This document shows positions 32,501 through 44,039 of a DNA stretch of 64,000 nt, piece by piece. The notes beneath the pieces were generated by a model. The model did no database searches and was not told the DNA's origin. It saw nothing but the letters and a program-made list of their open reading frames with translations. How positions within the stretch are numbered: position 1 is the stretch's first letter; each line of letters begins with the position of its first letter. This DNA is from Dioscorea cayenensis subsp. rotundata (taxonomy: Eukaryota; Streptophyta; Magnoliopsida; Dioscoreales; Dioscoreaceae): assembly GCF_009730915.1 (NCBI RefSeq), contig NC_052479.1, positions 1,364,001 through 1,428,000 of the forward strand, read 5' to 3'. The position numbers and the translations under genes are program-made.

Positions 32501-33500
32501 CCACAATGTCACTTGAACTAGCAGATTCCCACATGCCAGACTGGGCCAAAAAACAACATGTGCCCTCCTCTACGCACAAGGGTTATAAAAAAAATCAAGT
32601 CCATTATTATGCCTTGAGAATCATCAAAAATCAAAGTCAAGGCAATTCTCTCAAGAGAGAGTTTCATAAGTCAAGACCTGCAAAAGTAAAATCATGTAAA
32701 AATCAAGTTTCTGATTCATCAACATAGATAATCCACCACTTCAAATCCAAATCAAATTAACAACTTCAAATGTCCAAAATGCCAGTTTTAAATAAATCAA
32801 CAAATGAGCTCAATAACTTCAAGGCTAAAACATTAAAGACTTCCCAAGTTGCAAAAAGTTTCACAAGTATGAAAGCCACAACTTATAAAGAGTCAAATCA
32901 AGTTTGTGATTTATCAACATAGAAAACCACAACTTCAAATCCAAATCAAATCCAAGATTCAAGATAAGTTCAAATGTCCAAGATATAAGTTTCAAATGAA
33001 TCAGTAAATGAGCTCAACAACCTCAACGCTAAATGGCTGAAGAGTTCACAAGTTACAAAAAGTTTCACAAGCACAAAATGGAAAAGTTTCTAAATCATGT
33101 TTGAGATGCAAAATTTGAAGAAAATCAAAAGTCAACAAAAGTCAAAGCGTGTTTTTCGGTGAAATAGTCGGAAGGAGATGAAATGCTATAATGATTATTT
33201 ACTTAGGCCTATAAGAATAAGTGGTGTCAAGATGATTTCAAATTCCTTGTACTTTCTATGAATTCATGTTTATTAAAAATGAATGAAATTGATTGTTCCA
33301 ATTCATTTCTTTGTTCACACTTATTTTTTAATCGAAGGTTCCTGCGACAATATCCAGAGTCATTAACATTAGGGTTTGCCTCTAATAGAAATCATGAACC
33401 CATAATCTTAAGTCTAAAAAATTTTAAAATTTGATTTGTGATCCGTTATTTTTAACCGGCTAACTCTAATTAAAGACCAGGTAAAAAGAAAAAAAGAGCC

Positions 33501-34175
33501 CACAATGTGGTAATTTGTTCATTGTTGGATTTATTTTAATTTTTAATTCTGCTGAGATTTTCTAAAAAAAGTAAAATTAATGTATTTGCCTAGTCTAAAA
33601 TTAAAAAAATATAAATATTTGGGTAGAGCTGAAAAGCCAATTTTGAAGCAACCCTTCAAATTTAAATTTTATTTAAATTAAGATTGATTTTTATATATGC
33701 ATATATATACTAGCATTGGAGGGTCTGCTCCCCCATTCTTATGAATACCCTTATCTGAAGATCTAAATTGTAATTACCACCACAGTCTTCAAGCATCAAG
33801 ATTAATCTACTGTGATCTTCAAAAGTGATATTGGACATTTAATAGGTTGTGTACCACCGTAATGATAAGTATGTGTTTTTTTTAATAAATATATGTATTT
33901 TTTTTTGCTTCCACATATTATTTATATAATAAAAATCATCTAAGCGTGATGGAGGCTTGGTTAATTTTACAAACATAATAATAATAAAATCGGGAATTTA
34001 TAATAAATTCCTTCATTACATTCTAAAACACACAACCATACATTTCCAAGCATGAGATTTTGACTTGCCTGTGATGAGAAACAAAAAATGGAATTTGGAA
34101 ATCCATTAATACATTGTTCGTTAAACTTAGAATCTCAAAATCTCCGAGTTTTAAATACCTCCAACCAAACACATC
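33501..34175. other. AT-rich spacer and 3' flank of the oxygenase-like gene
   Basis: No gene recognised. The last 150 bases before 34176 are the likely 3' untranslated region of the minus-strand gene. Confidence 0.5.
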
Positions 34176-36270
34176 TTACACTTCTGGGACCCGATATCGA
34201 ATTAGTGGATCCTTTTCGGTAAACCTCTCATGATAAACTTTCCAAGCATAATCCACCATGAGAAATGGAGTGAACCTCTTCCATCCATCATCATCATCTT
34301 CCTCTTCACCACCATTGTTGTTGTCATCCTTAATTTTTAATGGTAACAAAGGAGAGATGGTGCTCTCTAATGGAAGTGTCACCATGAATGTAAGGGAGAT
34401 GAAGCTTTGATCTCCATTATAATCATGATTTGAAGAACTTGATTGAAATGGTATGCCTCTCACCTTCTTGAATCTCCCATTGCTCCATACCTGTATTTCA
34501 ATATTATTTCAACATATGCATTAACAAATTAATAGAATTTCTACTCAATTTTTTTAATCTAGCATTCATTAATTTGTAAATTATTTTGAGTGTTTCTTAA
34601 TTTTATCCTATCAACAACCTAAAATCTTTATTATATATAATTAATGGTAGTTCAAGTAAATTGTAGAGGGAAGATCGAGCTTTATCGGTAAAATTTTTAA
34701 TTTTTATGAACACAAAATTACATGTAATTCTTATTATTAAAATTATAGTTTTATTTATTTTATAAAAATATATTTACAGTATATTTAATAAAAACTATAT
34801 TTACATATATAAAATTACATAAATTAAATAAATTCTTGTGAAGGTCTGTATGTGTATATATGTATATAGTACATTAATTGCGGACATGAACTTACTGTTA
34901 ATGTCAAATTGATAAAAATAAAAAAAAGAGAAGATGAAAAATGAAGTGATGTTTTCAGACTTCCCCCACATCGGTCACTCATTTCCTAACCAAACACACC
35001 CTTAGTGTAAAGAAAAAATGTAATAGGGTCTCCATCAACATCTAAATTATTATATTAGATGAAAAATGAGGTAAGAGAATGTTAGATTAATTTTATTAAT
35101 TTTTTTTAAAATAATGTGAGTAGAAATTGATTTGGACAATTATAATTTAATGAGTTATTATATTTCTAATGATAGGACGATTGTGATTAAAATACTACTT
35201 ATCCTATTTTACATGGTACATCACACTTAAGCATTATTGGTAAGCATAGTATCCACTTTTCATCACATTTTTGAATAATAGACGGCAAACGTCTTTTTAT
35301 ATGAATATAAAAAATACCAAACAGTACTGAAACCCGGATGTAAACCACTTTTCATCACACTTATTCTTAAAAAAAAACATAATATTGCAAATATGCATTT
35401 TTGAAAATGTGTTTCTATATATATATATATGTAAATAAAAAAAAACAATGAATATTAAACGAGTTGACTCACCTGAGCTATGTCACCAAGGGTGACGAGT
35501 AACGAGTCGGCTCGGGAAGGAATGGAAACCAACTCGCCCGAGTCTCCAACAACCCAACTCGTCCTTCCTCTTCCTCTCATCTCATACTGCATGCACATCA
35601 CGTATGGATAACACTTAACATTTCTCCTCCTCTCCATCTCCATTTGGACCATCTCCATCTCCAACTCATCCTTCTTCTCCTTGGGTTTGGATATCCATAT
35701 CAAAAACCTCGGAGTTGGAGCTCCCTCATGATCTAACATTCCATCAAACAACATCTCCAAAACCTCCATTGCCACCCTCTGCAAACACTGAGTGAACTCA
35801 TGCAGTGATGGGAGAGTGTTTGGATCAATAGATGTGGGTTCAAGGACTAGTAGTGATTTAGCTTCATCATTTTCATCGTCCTCGTCTTCGTCTTTGTCTT
35901 TGTTAAAGCAGAGAGAGGAGAAGTTTTTGGAAGGGAGAAGGGATTTAGATTCAAGAAGAGAAGAAGGTGGTAAATGAGAAGGGATGTGGATGTGGAGATC
36001 CTTGAGATGGAAGAAGGGATGGCGAGTTACAGTGGATAAAAGGGATAGTTTGGTTTTATGGTTAGGAAGGAGGAATGAGATGGTGGGAGATGGAGAGGAG
36101 AGGATTGGTTTGAGAGGAGGGATGAGGATTTGGTTGAGGATGAAGGAGAGTTGGGTGGATGTAGAGAAGGAGTCATGGTGGTCATGGTGGTTTGATGGAG
36201 TTGGTGGTGGTGCTTGGAGGTTTACATGGTCATTGGATTCATGTTTGCTTGTGGTTGAGTTGGTGGCCAT
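34176..36270 (-). CDS. 2OG-Fe(II) oxygenase-like protein lacking iron ligands
   Basis: Two exons (35473-36270, then 34176-34490) joined by a canonical GT-AG intron with CAG/GTGAGT donor encode 370 residues. ATG at 36270 (MATNSTTSKHESND) is the only in-frame ATG before the conserved part. The N-terminus is Pro/His/Ser-rich with an acidic patch (DKDEDEDDENDE). The C-terminal third resembles the jelly-roll end of plant 2-oxoglutarate dioxygenases: SIPSRADSLLVTLGDIAQ (residues about 249-266) then VWSNGRFKKVRGIP, compared with GD.LQ.WSNGR..S..HR in active enzymes. The HxD motif is absent (the corresponding stretch reads CMQYEMRGRG) and the distal His is not at its usual place, so catalysis by the normal route is unlikely. 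Function unknown; family assignment is by pattern recognition. Confidence 0.75.
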
Positions 36271-37133
36271 GTATATCCAAAGAGAAAGGATGATATTGAA
36301 TGAGAAATAAGTGGGCAAGAAGAAGAAGAAGAAGATAATGTTGATGATGATGAGGTTATGATTAATTATTGAGTTATCAATGTATGAAAAGGATTAATTA
36401 GTTGAAGTTTGATATGAGAGACCAAACACTTTGTATCTGACACTGTACAAAGACCACCAAATTTTGATGCCATTATCAAAGACAGGAGGGCCATGCCATT
36501 GTGTTTTTCTTGCTCATATTCAACACAGGAATCTTTCTTTATTTCTTTTGATTTAATAATTCCCAACTATATATATATAGAAAAAGTAGTGTTTATATAT
36601 ATATATATATATATAACAAAATGGTACTTGGGAGGTTGGTGAGTTGTATTGAATTAGTGAGAAATGGATGATGATAGATGAGTTTTTGGCATGATTTGTG
36701 GAGCTGGCTTCCGGTGATTGCTGCTGTTTTGTGTTGTTTGACTTTATGATGTGGAAAAGTGGCGCTAATGCAACAGTTTTTCCTCAAAAGAGAAGCGTGC
36801 AAGCAGAGACAATGTCTCTTGTTGTATACTTGTGTTCTGTTTTCTTTAATTGAGTAATCAAATCAATCTCTTATTTAATTGCTTTTATTATTATCTTTTG
36901 ATTTTATATATTAAACCAGTAAAGATTTATAGAGCTGAAGAAAAAAAAAACATATCCATTTATACACAAAAAGGTATTGTGTTCATTCATGCATAACTGC
37001 AAAAACAGAAAACAAACAAACACAAAGACATGATTCAAAAGTTTTCATGAATTTCCATTTCTTTTGAATACATCAACAGACTGGTAGCAATCAAGAGATA
37101 ATGTACAATAATTTCTACAAATAGTACAGACTC
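36271..37133. other. Spacer between oxygenase-like and GRXS16 genes
   Basis: Holds the upstream region of the oxygenase-like gene, with TA runs at about 36565-36615, and the 3' untranslated region of GRXS16. No further gene recognised. Confidence 0.5.
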
Positions 37134-39189
37134 TTATTTCTGAAACAGCGAGGCGAGTTCGCCCTTCTCGGCCATTGAGGAAATGATATCACACCCACCA
37201 ACAAATTCACCTTTCACAAAAACTTGAGGGAAGGTTGGCCAATTGCTGTAAGTTTTGAGTGTCTCCCTTAATCCATAATTGTGTTCCTCATCAAGCACAT
37301 CAACAGACTCGAAATCGACACCATGGGACTGTAGTATTCCGACCACCCTTTGTGAGAAGCCACACTGGGGGGCATACCTTGATCCTTTGATAAATGCAAC
37401 TACCTGTTTCTCCTTCACCAGCCGATCGATGAGCTCCTCTAATGGAACAGTTAATTGAACATGCCGGCCGGGCATCAGCTGTATATCTGGCTTTTGCATT
37501 GGACGCCGAACAAATGTTTGGTTTCCGGTTTCATTCCCTGGCGGGATCTTACCGGTCACAGCTATGTGCTCTTCCATCCATGATTTCCAGGCATTAGTTA
37601 AAGTTTCCCTATCTGCTGAAGCCTCCTCAACCAGTCCCACCTACAAGGATAGCAGGCAAGAATCTAAGTGTACCACTACACTAGTAAGAAAAAAAATTTG
37701 AAAAACAGTCGAGGTAAATCAATTGCCTGTTTTAAATGTCATAAGGTGTAACCACTCTATATATGGAAAAGTTAAAATATAGGTTTGTGTCTGTATGCAC
37801 TAATGCCTCTTTCTTGACTTTCTTCTTTATGACTTTATCAGTTTGATTAATATAATTGATCAATTTTCAACTTGGCATTGTGTTAAAAAAGGGCTAATTG
37901 GGTCACAGTGCTAGCAAGTTGAAAAGTGCAACCAGTTATACATAACTTCTACTCTCAGGGTCACAATACATCATGACATGAAGTAGAGAACAACATAGCA
38001 AATATCATGTGTAAATGAAAGTAACAAACTTCTTGGAACTTTTAACGTGGTGGAGGAGCAGAAAACGTCCTTGACATCCTCCCCGACTATAAAATGCTAA
38101 TTTGAATTGTTCGATAAATTAAAGAATGAGGCAATGAAAACCATAAAACACATTTACAAGCTAGCTCCGTATTTATAATCCAAGGTAAAAATAGAATGAT
38201 ACCTGGCACAGAACTTTTCACATTCTCATACAAACATTACTAAAATAAAATTGGTGAACTTTGTCAATAAGAACAGAGGCATATTAAGCTAGAACCACAA
38301 TCCTTTCCTTTTAGAAAAGGTATACACAAATAGGTATTGATTCCTCTCCCATATCACATGAACATTATAAAAAATGCACAAATCTATAGTGAATATGTTA
38401 TATGTTAATTCTTGACAAAATACACCAATTAAAAAAATTTGATTTGAGAAGCTTTATTCAATGAAAATAGAAAATTCATACAAATGCCCTTTAATTTCCA
38501 CAATTTGCTCAATCTCATCAACTATAGCAGACATTCATTTTTGAGAATTGTGATCAGATTCAAGCTTACTAATTTCATCATCATCATCTTCATTTTTCCC
38601 AACAATGAATCTCATCTTATGCAACGAATCCTAGCAAATTCCTTGATCTATAGTTTTTTCAATTAATACTTTCAAGACAAAACAGCTCTTTTTAGGTTTA
38701 AAAGATCAAACATACAGATGAAAAAATCCGCAGAAAAAAAAGTACTCAATGAAGACGATGATTGAGAGCAATAAGAACAAAAGAGGTTACCTTGATTGAG
38801 GAGCAGAGGTCGGGAACGGATTTGCAATGCGAGGCAATGCTAGCGGCGATGTTGCGAGTGACTCCAATGAACTGGAGATCCCCATTCTTATCGTAGACGC
38901 CGTAAATGCCAGGGGAGGAGGGGATGATGCTCTCCAGCCCATCGGAACCCGTCGGGATGGAGACAAGCTCGGTCTCAGAGAGCTTACCGATCGCTGAGAC
39001 TACGAGGAGCGCTCTCTTGCGGAGATTGAAAGAGGTCGGTGGACGGCGGGAGATGAGAGAGGGAGGAGAGGAGAAGGAAGAGGAGAAGAGAGGGAAGGAT
39101 AGGGTGGTAGACAGGAGCTTCGATGAGGATTTGGGAAAAGGGAAGGGAGAGAAGGCGGGAGAGTGCGAGAGCTTCATCACCGCCGCCAT
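37134..39189 (-). CDS. GRXS16: Monothiol glutaredoxin S16, chloroplastic
   Basis: Two exons (38791-39189 and 37134-37640) with a phase-0 GT-AG intron encode 301 residues, close to the known plant length. The N-terminal 60 or so residues are Ser/Pro-rich, basic and poor in acids, as in a chloroplast transit peptide. Residues about 90-165 form the GIY-YIG-type domain unique to this glutaredoxin ([20 protein letters not shown]). The glutaredoxin domain follows, with [19 protein letters not shown] (CGFS at 226-229), [19 protein letters not shown] (TFPQ at 269-272, GGCD at 281-284). CGFS glutaredoxins bind a [2Fe-2S] cluster with glutathione. In GRXS16 the two domains are linked by redox control in Arabidopsis (known of the family). 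All key residues are intact. Confidence 0.97.
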
Positions 39190-39892
39190 GATCGAAGGTC
39201 TGAGAGACCGAGAGAGCTTGCGTACTCCAAGGCAAGGATTAGATGGCGCACAACCAGGATAATTGAGATTGGGTTTTTATTTTCTTTATTTATTTATTAG
39301 AAAGATTTCCGAGTTAGTGGAAGAATGGTAACTATTATAAAATAACTCAATGGTTGATATAAAAATATAAAAAAGAAAAAAATAATAATAAGGTTTTCAT
39401 TTTTTTTTTTCTGATAGTATTTTTTTTGTATTGTTCATACACTATATATATAGGTTTAATACCATTTATATGTGTTGTGGGTCATATATATATATATATG
39501 AGAAACAGTAAATTCGTAAAACATTGAAGTCTGCATGAACTTTGGTTATTTTATTTTTTTGCTAAATATCATAATTATCTACTTCTTTTGATTAAAATTA
39601 CTTATTACTTCACCCTTGTTATTTTATTTATTATTTTTTTAAATTTCTTATTTATTATTTTTATTGGGCAGAACTTCTATAAAAAAAACCATGAATTTGA
39701 AGAAGTATTCTCCGGCTCACGATAATCTTGTTGCCATGATGACGAGTAACATTCAAGTATTATACAACAATCTTTGTAAAAGAGACAGACTAACATTCAA
39801 GTATTATACAACAATCTTTGTAAAACAGACAGACTAACATTCAAAAATTATACAACAAGACTTCAAAAGCAAGGCTTCAGCCTTCAAGCACA
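39190..39892. other. Spacer between GRXS16 and asparagine synthetase
   Basis: Contains the GRXS16 upstream region and the 3' untranslated region of the asparagine synthetase gene. A duplicated phrase (ACATTCAA.TATTATACAACAA) occurs three times between 39750 and 39860. No gene recognised. Confidence 0.6.
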
Positions 39893-42800
39893 CTAACTGT
39901 GAGATGTGGAGCAACAGCATGAACAATCCTTCTTTTTCTCGCTGGTGATGGAGTTAGCTGAGTCTTGGTCTTGGTCAGCAACTAGAGAAGTCGGGTTCGG
40001 AGATTCATAGGCCGACACATGAACACCAAGAGCTGCCCGGCCAGAGGGATCAAGATTGTCCGACCATTTCGGGTCCCATTTTGCTGCCCTCGGTGTGCTG
40101 CACGCCACACTTGGACCTCCTGGCACTGTCAATATTGCAGAATGCTGCAGCACCAAATTAATGTTCAGATTACCATAATTTAAACCAATCATACTGGCTT
40201 TAATACTTCTTGCATCACCAAATCAACGTTGAAATTACAAATTTTAAACTAGTCGTATCAGCTTTAGTATTTGTTCAGCACCAAAACAATGTTTACATCA
40301 CAATAATTTGAACTAGTTATGCATTAACCAATAAGATATATATACTACCTGAGGGAAGAACCTCTCAAAAACCATTCTGTAGTAGTAAGCTTCTTTGGTG
40401 GTAGGTGTGTTGTGTGGGTAGATGCTAGAAACATTCTTCATCATTGTAGCAGTTACCTGAAGTGAATTTGTGTGTGTATATATATACGTGCATAAGTCTT
40501 AAATTATTCTGAAGAGCAAGAGTAAATACTAGACATAGTACATGTTTTGCTGCATGATCTTGGAGACCATGAATCCAACTGTAACCAACACCATCACTGA
40601 ATTGTTCCTTTTGTCTGTAAAGAATGTGCTGCAGAAACAAATCAGGAATGCGTATTAGTTTATGTCATTCAAAGAGGCAAGAAATGGAAGATTAATCGTT
40701 TATTGCTACAAACCTCAGGTAAATAAGGGTTCTCCTCATCGTCAAAAGCTGATCTTAAGACCCATTTTTCTATGCGGCCGAGATCACATTTAATCTATTT
40801 GAGTTGAATCATCCATTACATGGTTTACAGAATGAAAAAAAAATGGAGAAAATAGTAAACGATAATTGATGCAATATTCTCACCATCTTCGCTTCGGGGT
40901 CAATGTTCATTGCTACATTGAGGAACGCTTTGTCTAAAAAAGGCACACGAACTTCCAACCCCCAAGCGGCAGTGGCCTTGTTTGCTCTTAAACAATCATA
41001 TTGATGAAGTGCCTTTATCTGCAGATTAAACAGTCGAAGTGAATTAGTATGATAAGTCAGTATAATAATCAATTAATAACTGAATTCATGTATGCATGCT
41101 TTGTCACAAAGTTCTCGCTGAAACTCTTCTTTGTTAGGAGCTCTGTGGAAATACAGATACCCGCCAAAAATCTCATCGGAACCTTCACCGGAGAGGACCA
41201 TCTTCACCCCTAATGACTTGATTTTCCTAGACATGAGGAACATTGGAATGCTTGCTCTGATTGTTGTAACATCATATGTTTCGATGTGGTAGATTACATC
41301 CTCAAGCGCATCAATACCGTCCTATCAGTGGTGAAAAACCTCAGTAAAAAACATGAGAATCTTGCAATAAAACACTGATTTCTTGTCTCAATTCACCTGG
41401 ACAGTGAAGTGGAAGTCATGATGGACAGTTCCAAGATAAGTGGCAACCTCCTCAGCAGCCTTCAAATCAGGGGAATCCTGGAAAAGAAGATGAATCAGTT
41501 GATGAGCAAAACAATGTGAATCATTGACTCAAAGAGCTAAATGTAAACCTCAAAGCCAACAGAAAAGGAATGGAGTTCAGTTCCCCGTAGCTTTCCAGCT
41601 TTAGGTTCTGAGAGGTGACGTGCAGTTACTGCAGCAACAAGCGATGAATCCAGACCACCCGATAGGAGAACTCCAAATCGCACATCGGTCATGAGCCTCT
41701 TAATCACAGCCTAATAAGATTAACAAAACCACGAAAGAAAGTTAATTCTGGTACAAATTCAAGCTCCAGTTTAAAGATTTAGTGCATCAAACTTACATTT
41801 TCAAAAGCCTTTCTCAAGACAATAGGATCAAATGGAACAGAAGGTATGAACCCTGAATACCAAGGCGGGCTGTACCATCTCTTAAAATTATTTTCTCTGC
41901 TGGAGTATAATGCACCAGGAGGAAAAGCCTTAAAATTTGCACACTGATCATTCAATCCTTTAATTTCAGATGAAAACCAAACAGAGCCTGGAGAACAAAA
42001 GAAGCGTGTATTCATACATGCACGAGCCTCAGTGAATTCAAAAGCATGCAGAACAATGTTTGAGAAATAGAAGAGGGATTAAGTCAGAACCATCACGTCC
42101 CCATCCTATGTAGAGGGGAGTGACACCAATTGCATCTCTAGCAGCAATGTAACTATTGTCTCTAGTGTCCAGAAGTACAAAAGAGAAGACCCCATCCAAC
42201 ATGTTCACAAAGTTTTCTCCGTATTCTTCGTACTGTCAACAAGATGTATAGAAAAAATCAAAATATAAAAATCAGTAGTTTTTTTTTCTTGATTGAAAAT
42301 TTGAAAGCATGATGATATCACTAACCAGATGGACAATTACTTCACAGTCACTTCCAGTTCGGAAGTTGTGAGTAGGTAATCCTTTCTTTAGTTCTTCATG
42401 ATTGTAGATCTCTCCATTCACCTATTTCAAACATGAAATTCATTCAAATTTTCAATTAAAAAAACAGTAAAACTATAATGCGTGGCTATTAATTTTTTTC
42501 AGAAAATAAGATATTTATTTGTTTTAAAAAATTAAAAAGAAAAAAACGTCTACTTTGTCCACAGAAAAAAAAAACTATTTATTTGTTTAAAAAAATTAAA
42601 GAAAGGTGGCCATCAGTATTGGTTATATTTCCAAAGATTATTACGTATGTTCTAAAAATTAAATTTTGTAAAATTTATCATAGATATGTCATAAAACTTT
42701 TATTTTATAAAATTTATCATTCTACCCTCTCTCTCTCGCTCTCTTTTGGATTTAAAAAAAAAATCCAGGGAATAAAACTAGAAAAGATTAAAGAAAGATG

Positions 42801-43712
42801 GCCATCAGTACTGGTTAAAAAATTTATTTTATGAAATTTATCATTCTACCCTCTCTAGCTCTCCCTTTTGGATTAAAAACAAAAACAAAAAAAAGAAATC
42901 CAAGGAATAAAACTAAAAAAGACTAAAGAAAGATAGCCAGGCCCATCAGTATTGCCATTCTACCCTCTCTTGCTCTCTCTTTTGGATTAAAAAAGAAAAA
43001 AGAAATAAAATCCAAGGCTTTGTAATTGAAAATCAAATATATATATATATATAACTATGTCATAAAACAAAGAAGCAAAGACCTCTCTCCCTTTCATGGA
43101 CCCCTCATAAAAGAATACATCAAAAGTACAACAAATCTCAGCAGAAACCATGCAAGCATTAATTAATTAAATCTTTTGTGAAGAATAATGAACCAATTAA
43201 TTAATCAGCAAGAAAAGAAACCATTCAAATAATTAACAAACAAATTAAAACTCAAGAACAATCAGCAAGAATTTCAACATCACAGCATAAAAGCAACATC
43301 GATCAAAAGAATTACAAATCTCTACACAATCAACGCAAGCATTAAATCCCAATTTCAAGCAATCAAACAACAAACAAAACTCAAAATCAATCAGCAAGAA
43401 TTCCATTACCGTCACAACAATGGCCTTATCTTCACTATACAACGGTTGATCGCCAAAAGCCGGATCTACAATCGCCAATCGCTGATGAGCAAGAAAACAA
43501 CCTCCATTCTGATACAATCCACTCCAATCCGGCCCTCTATGCTCCAACCTAATCACCCAAACAAGAAGAACCAAATTGAAGAAATTAAATCAAAGAAAAT
43601 TCATGAATAGATTGATGGATATCGATCAAAACCTGTGAGAATGCTCAAGAACCTGAGCTCTTTTCACATCTGAAGCATCAGAGCAATCCAACACTGCTAG
43701 AATCCCACACAT
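39893..43712 (-). CDS. ASN: Asparagine synthetase (glutamine-hydrolysing)
   Basis: It makes asparagine from aspartate, glutamine and ATP in the cytosol and is central to nitrogen transport and storage. Thirteen exons: 43633-43712, 43410-43548, 42326-42421, 42091-42232, 41797-41987, 41549-41710, 41397-41477, 41100-41321, 40884-41018, 40714-40794, 40542-40628, 40349-40456, 39893-40144. They give 591 residues in a single frame. [12 protein letters not shown] supplies the N-terminal catalytic Cys; [11 protein letters not shown] and [12 protein letters not shown] belong to the glutaminase domain; [13 protein letters not shown] (SGGLDSS at 233-239) is the ATP-pyrophosphatase loop, followed by [14 protein letters not shown] and [11 protein letters not shown]. 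All introns are GT-AG except the one starting at 41099, which begins GC. The C-terminus ends in a Cys-rich tail ([13 protein letters not shown]). The reading frame is intact. Confidence 0.98.
42590..43015. repeat. Three-unit imperfect tandem repeat in an ASN intron
   Basis: Units share AAAGAAAG.TGGCCATCAGTA, then CATTCTACCCTCTCT, GCTCTC.CTTTTGGATT and AATCCA.GGAATAAAACTA. They lie in the second intron of the asparagine synthetase gene. Confidence 0.75.
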
Positions 43713-43771
43713 TGTTCACAAAATCTACAAACCCTAGAAGAGAAGAGCGAGAGAGGGAGAAGAGAAGAAGT

Positions 43772-43797
43772 GAATGCGAATGCGAATGCGAATGCGA
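43772..43797 (-). repeat. GAATGC hexamer repeat in the ASN 5' leader
   Basis: Four consecutive GAATGC units lie between the TATA box and the start codon, so they are probably transcribed. Confidence 0.8.
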
Positions 43798-43820
43798 GCG
43801 AGAAGCTCAATCGGGGGGGA

Positions 43821-43828
43821 TATTTATA
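43821..43828 (-). promoter_or_regulatory. ASN TATA box
   Basis: TATAAATA on the minus strand, about 110 bases before the ATG, leaving room for a leader of about 80 bases. Confidence 0.7.
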
Positions 43829-43918
43829 CACGAAAACTAAACAGAGTTAATTAATATCGTCATTAATGATGTAATTATTTGGCGGTAATGCTAATTAGTG
43901 AGTTGGTTTAACTGATGC

Positions 43919-43996
43919 TGACGTGGCAAAGCGGCGACTAGTCCTCGCGTCGACCTGCGTGGGACCACCAACGGACGAATAGAAAATCACCACGTG
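43919..43996. promoter_or_regulatory. ACGT-core elements upstream of ASN
   Basis: CCACGTGG (G-box, 43990-43997) and GACGTGGC (about 43920) lie about 95-170 bases upstream of the TATA box. Plant ASN genes respond to sugar starvation and dark through bZIP factors that bind ACGT cores, so these are good candidate sites. That is inference from motif and position. Confidence 0.5.
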
Positions 43997-44039
43997 GACC
44001 GGTCCCACTTGTAGGGATAATAACGTAAAAAAGCCCGAG

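Larger units (their letters stand above)
31375..33500. repeat. Large imperfect inverted repeat of the 3-4 kb repeat family
   Basis: The forward arm (about 31375-31860) begins GAAATCATCTTGACGACACTTA and carries the short-period array. The reverse arm (about 32600-33250) carries the array in reverse complement and ends TCAAGATGATTTCAAATTCC. Further matches to the start of the 3.2-kb copy extend to about 33500. Between the arms lie a tRNA-like segment and a CCCG-rich segment. Three array copies in one window, two facing each other, suggest a transposon family. Confidence 0.65.

Noticed and set aside
34950..35020. Tourist/hAT-like MITE end (AACCAAACACACCC) in the oxygenase-like intron
   Set aside because: A matching inverted terminus and target duplication could not be found nearby.
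36271..36318. Upstream start (TTG) for the oxygenase-like protein
   Set aside because: Non-ATG start adding a hydrophobic 16-residue leader; ATG at 36270 is a normal plant start.
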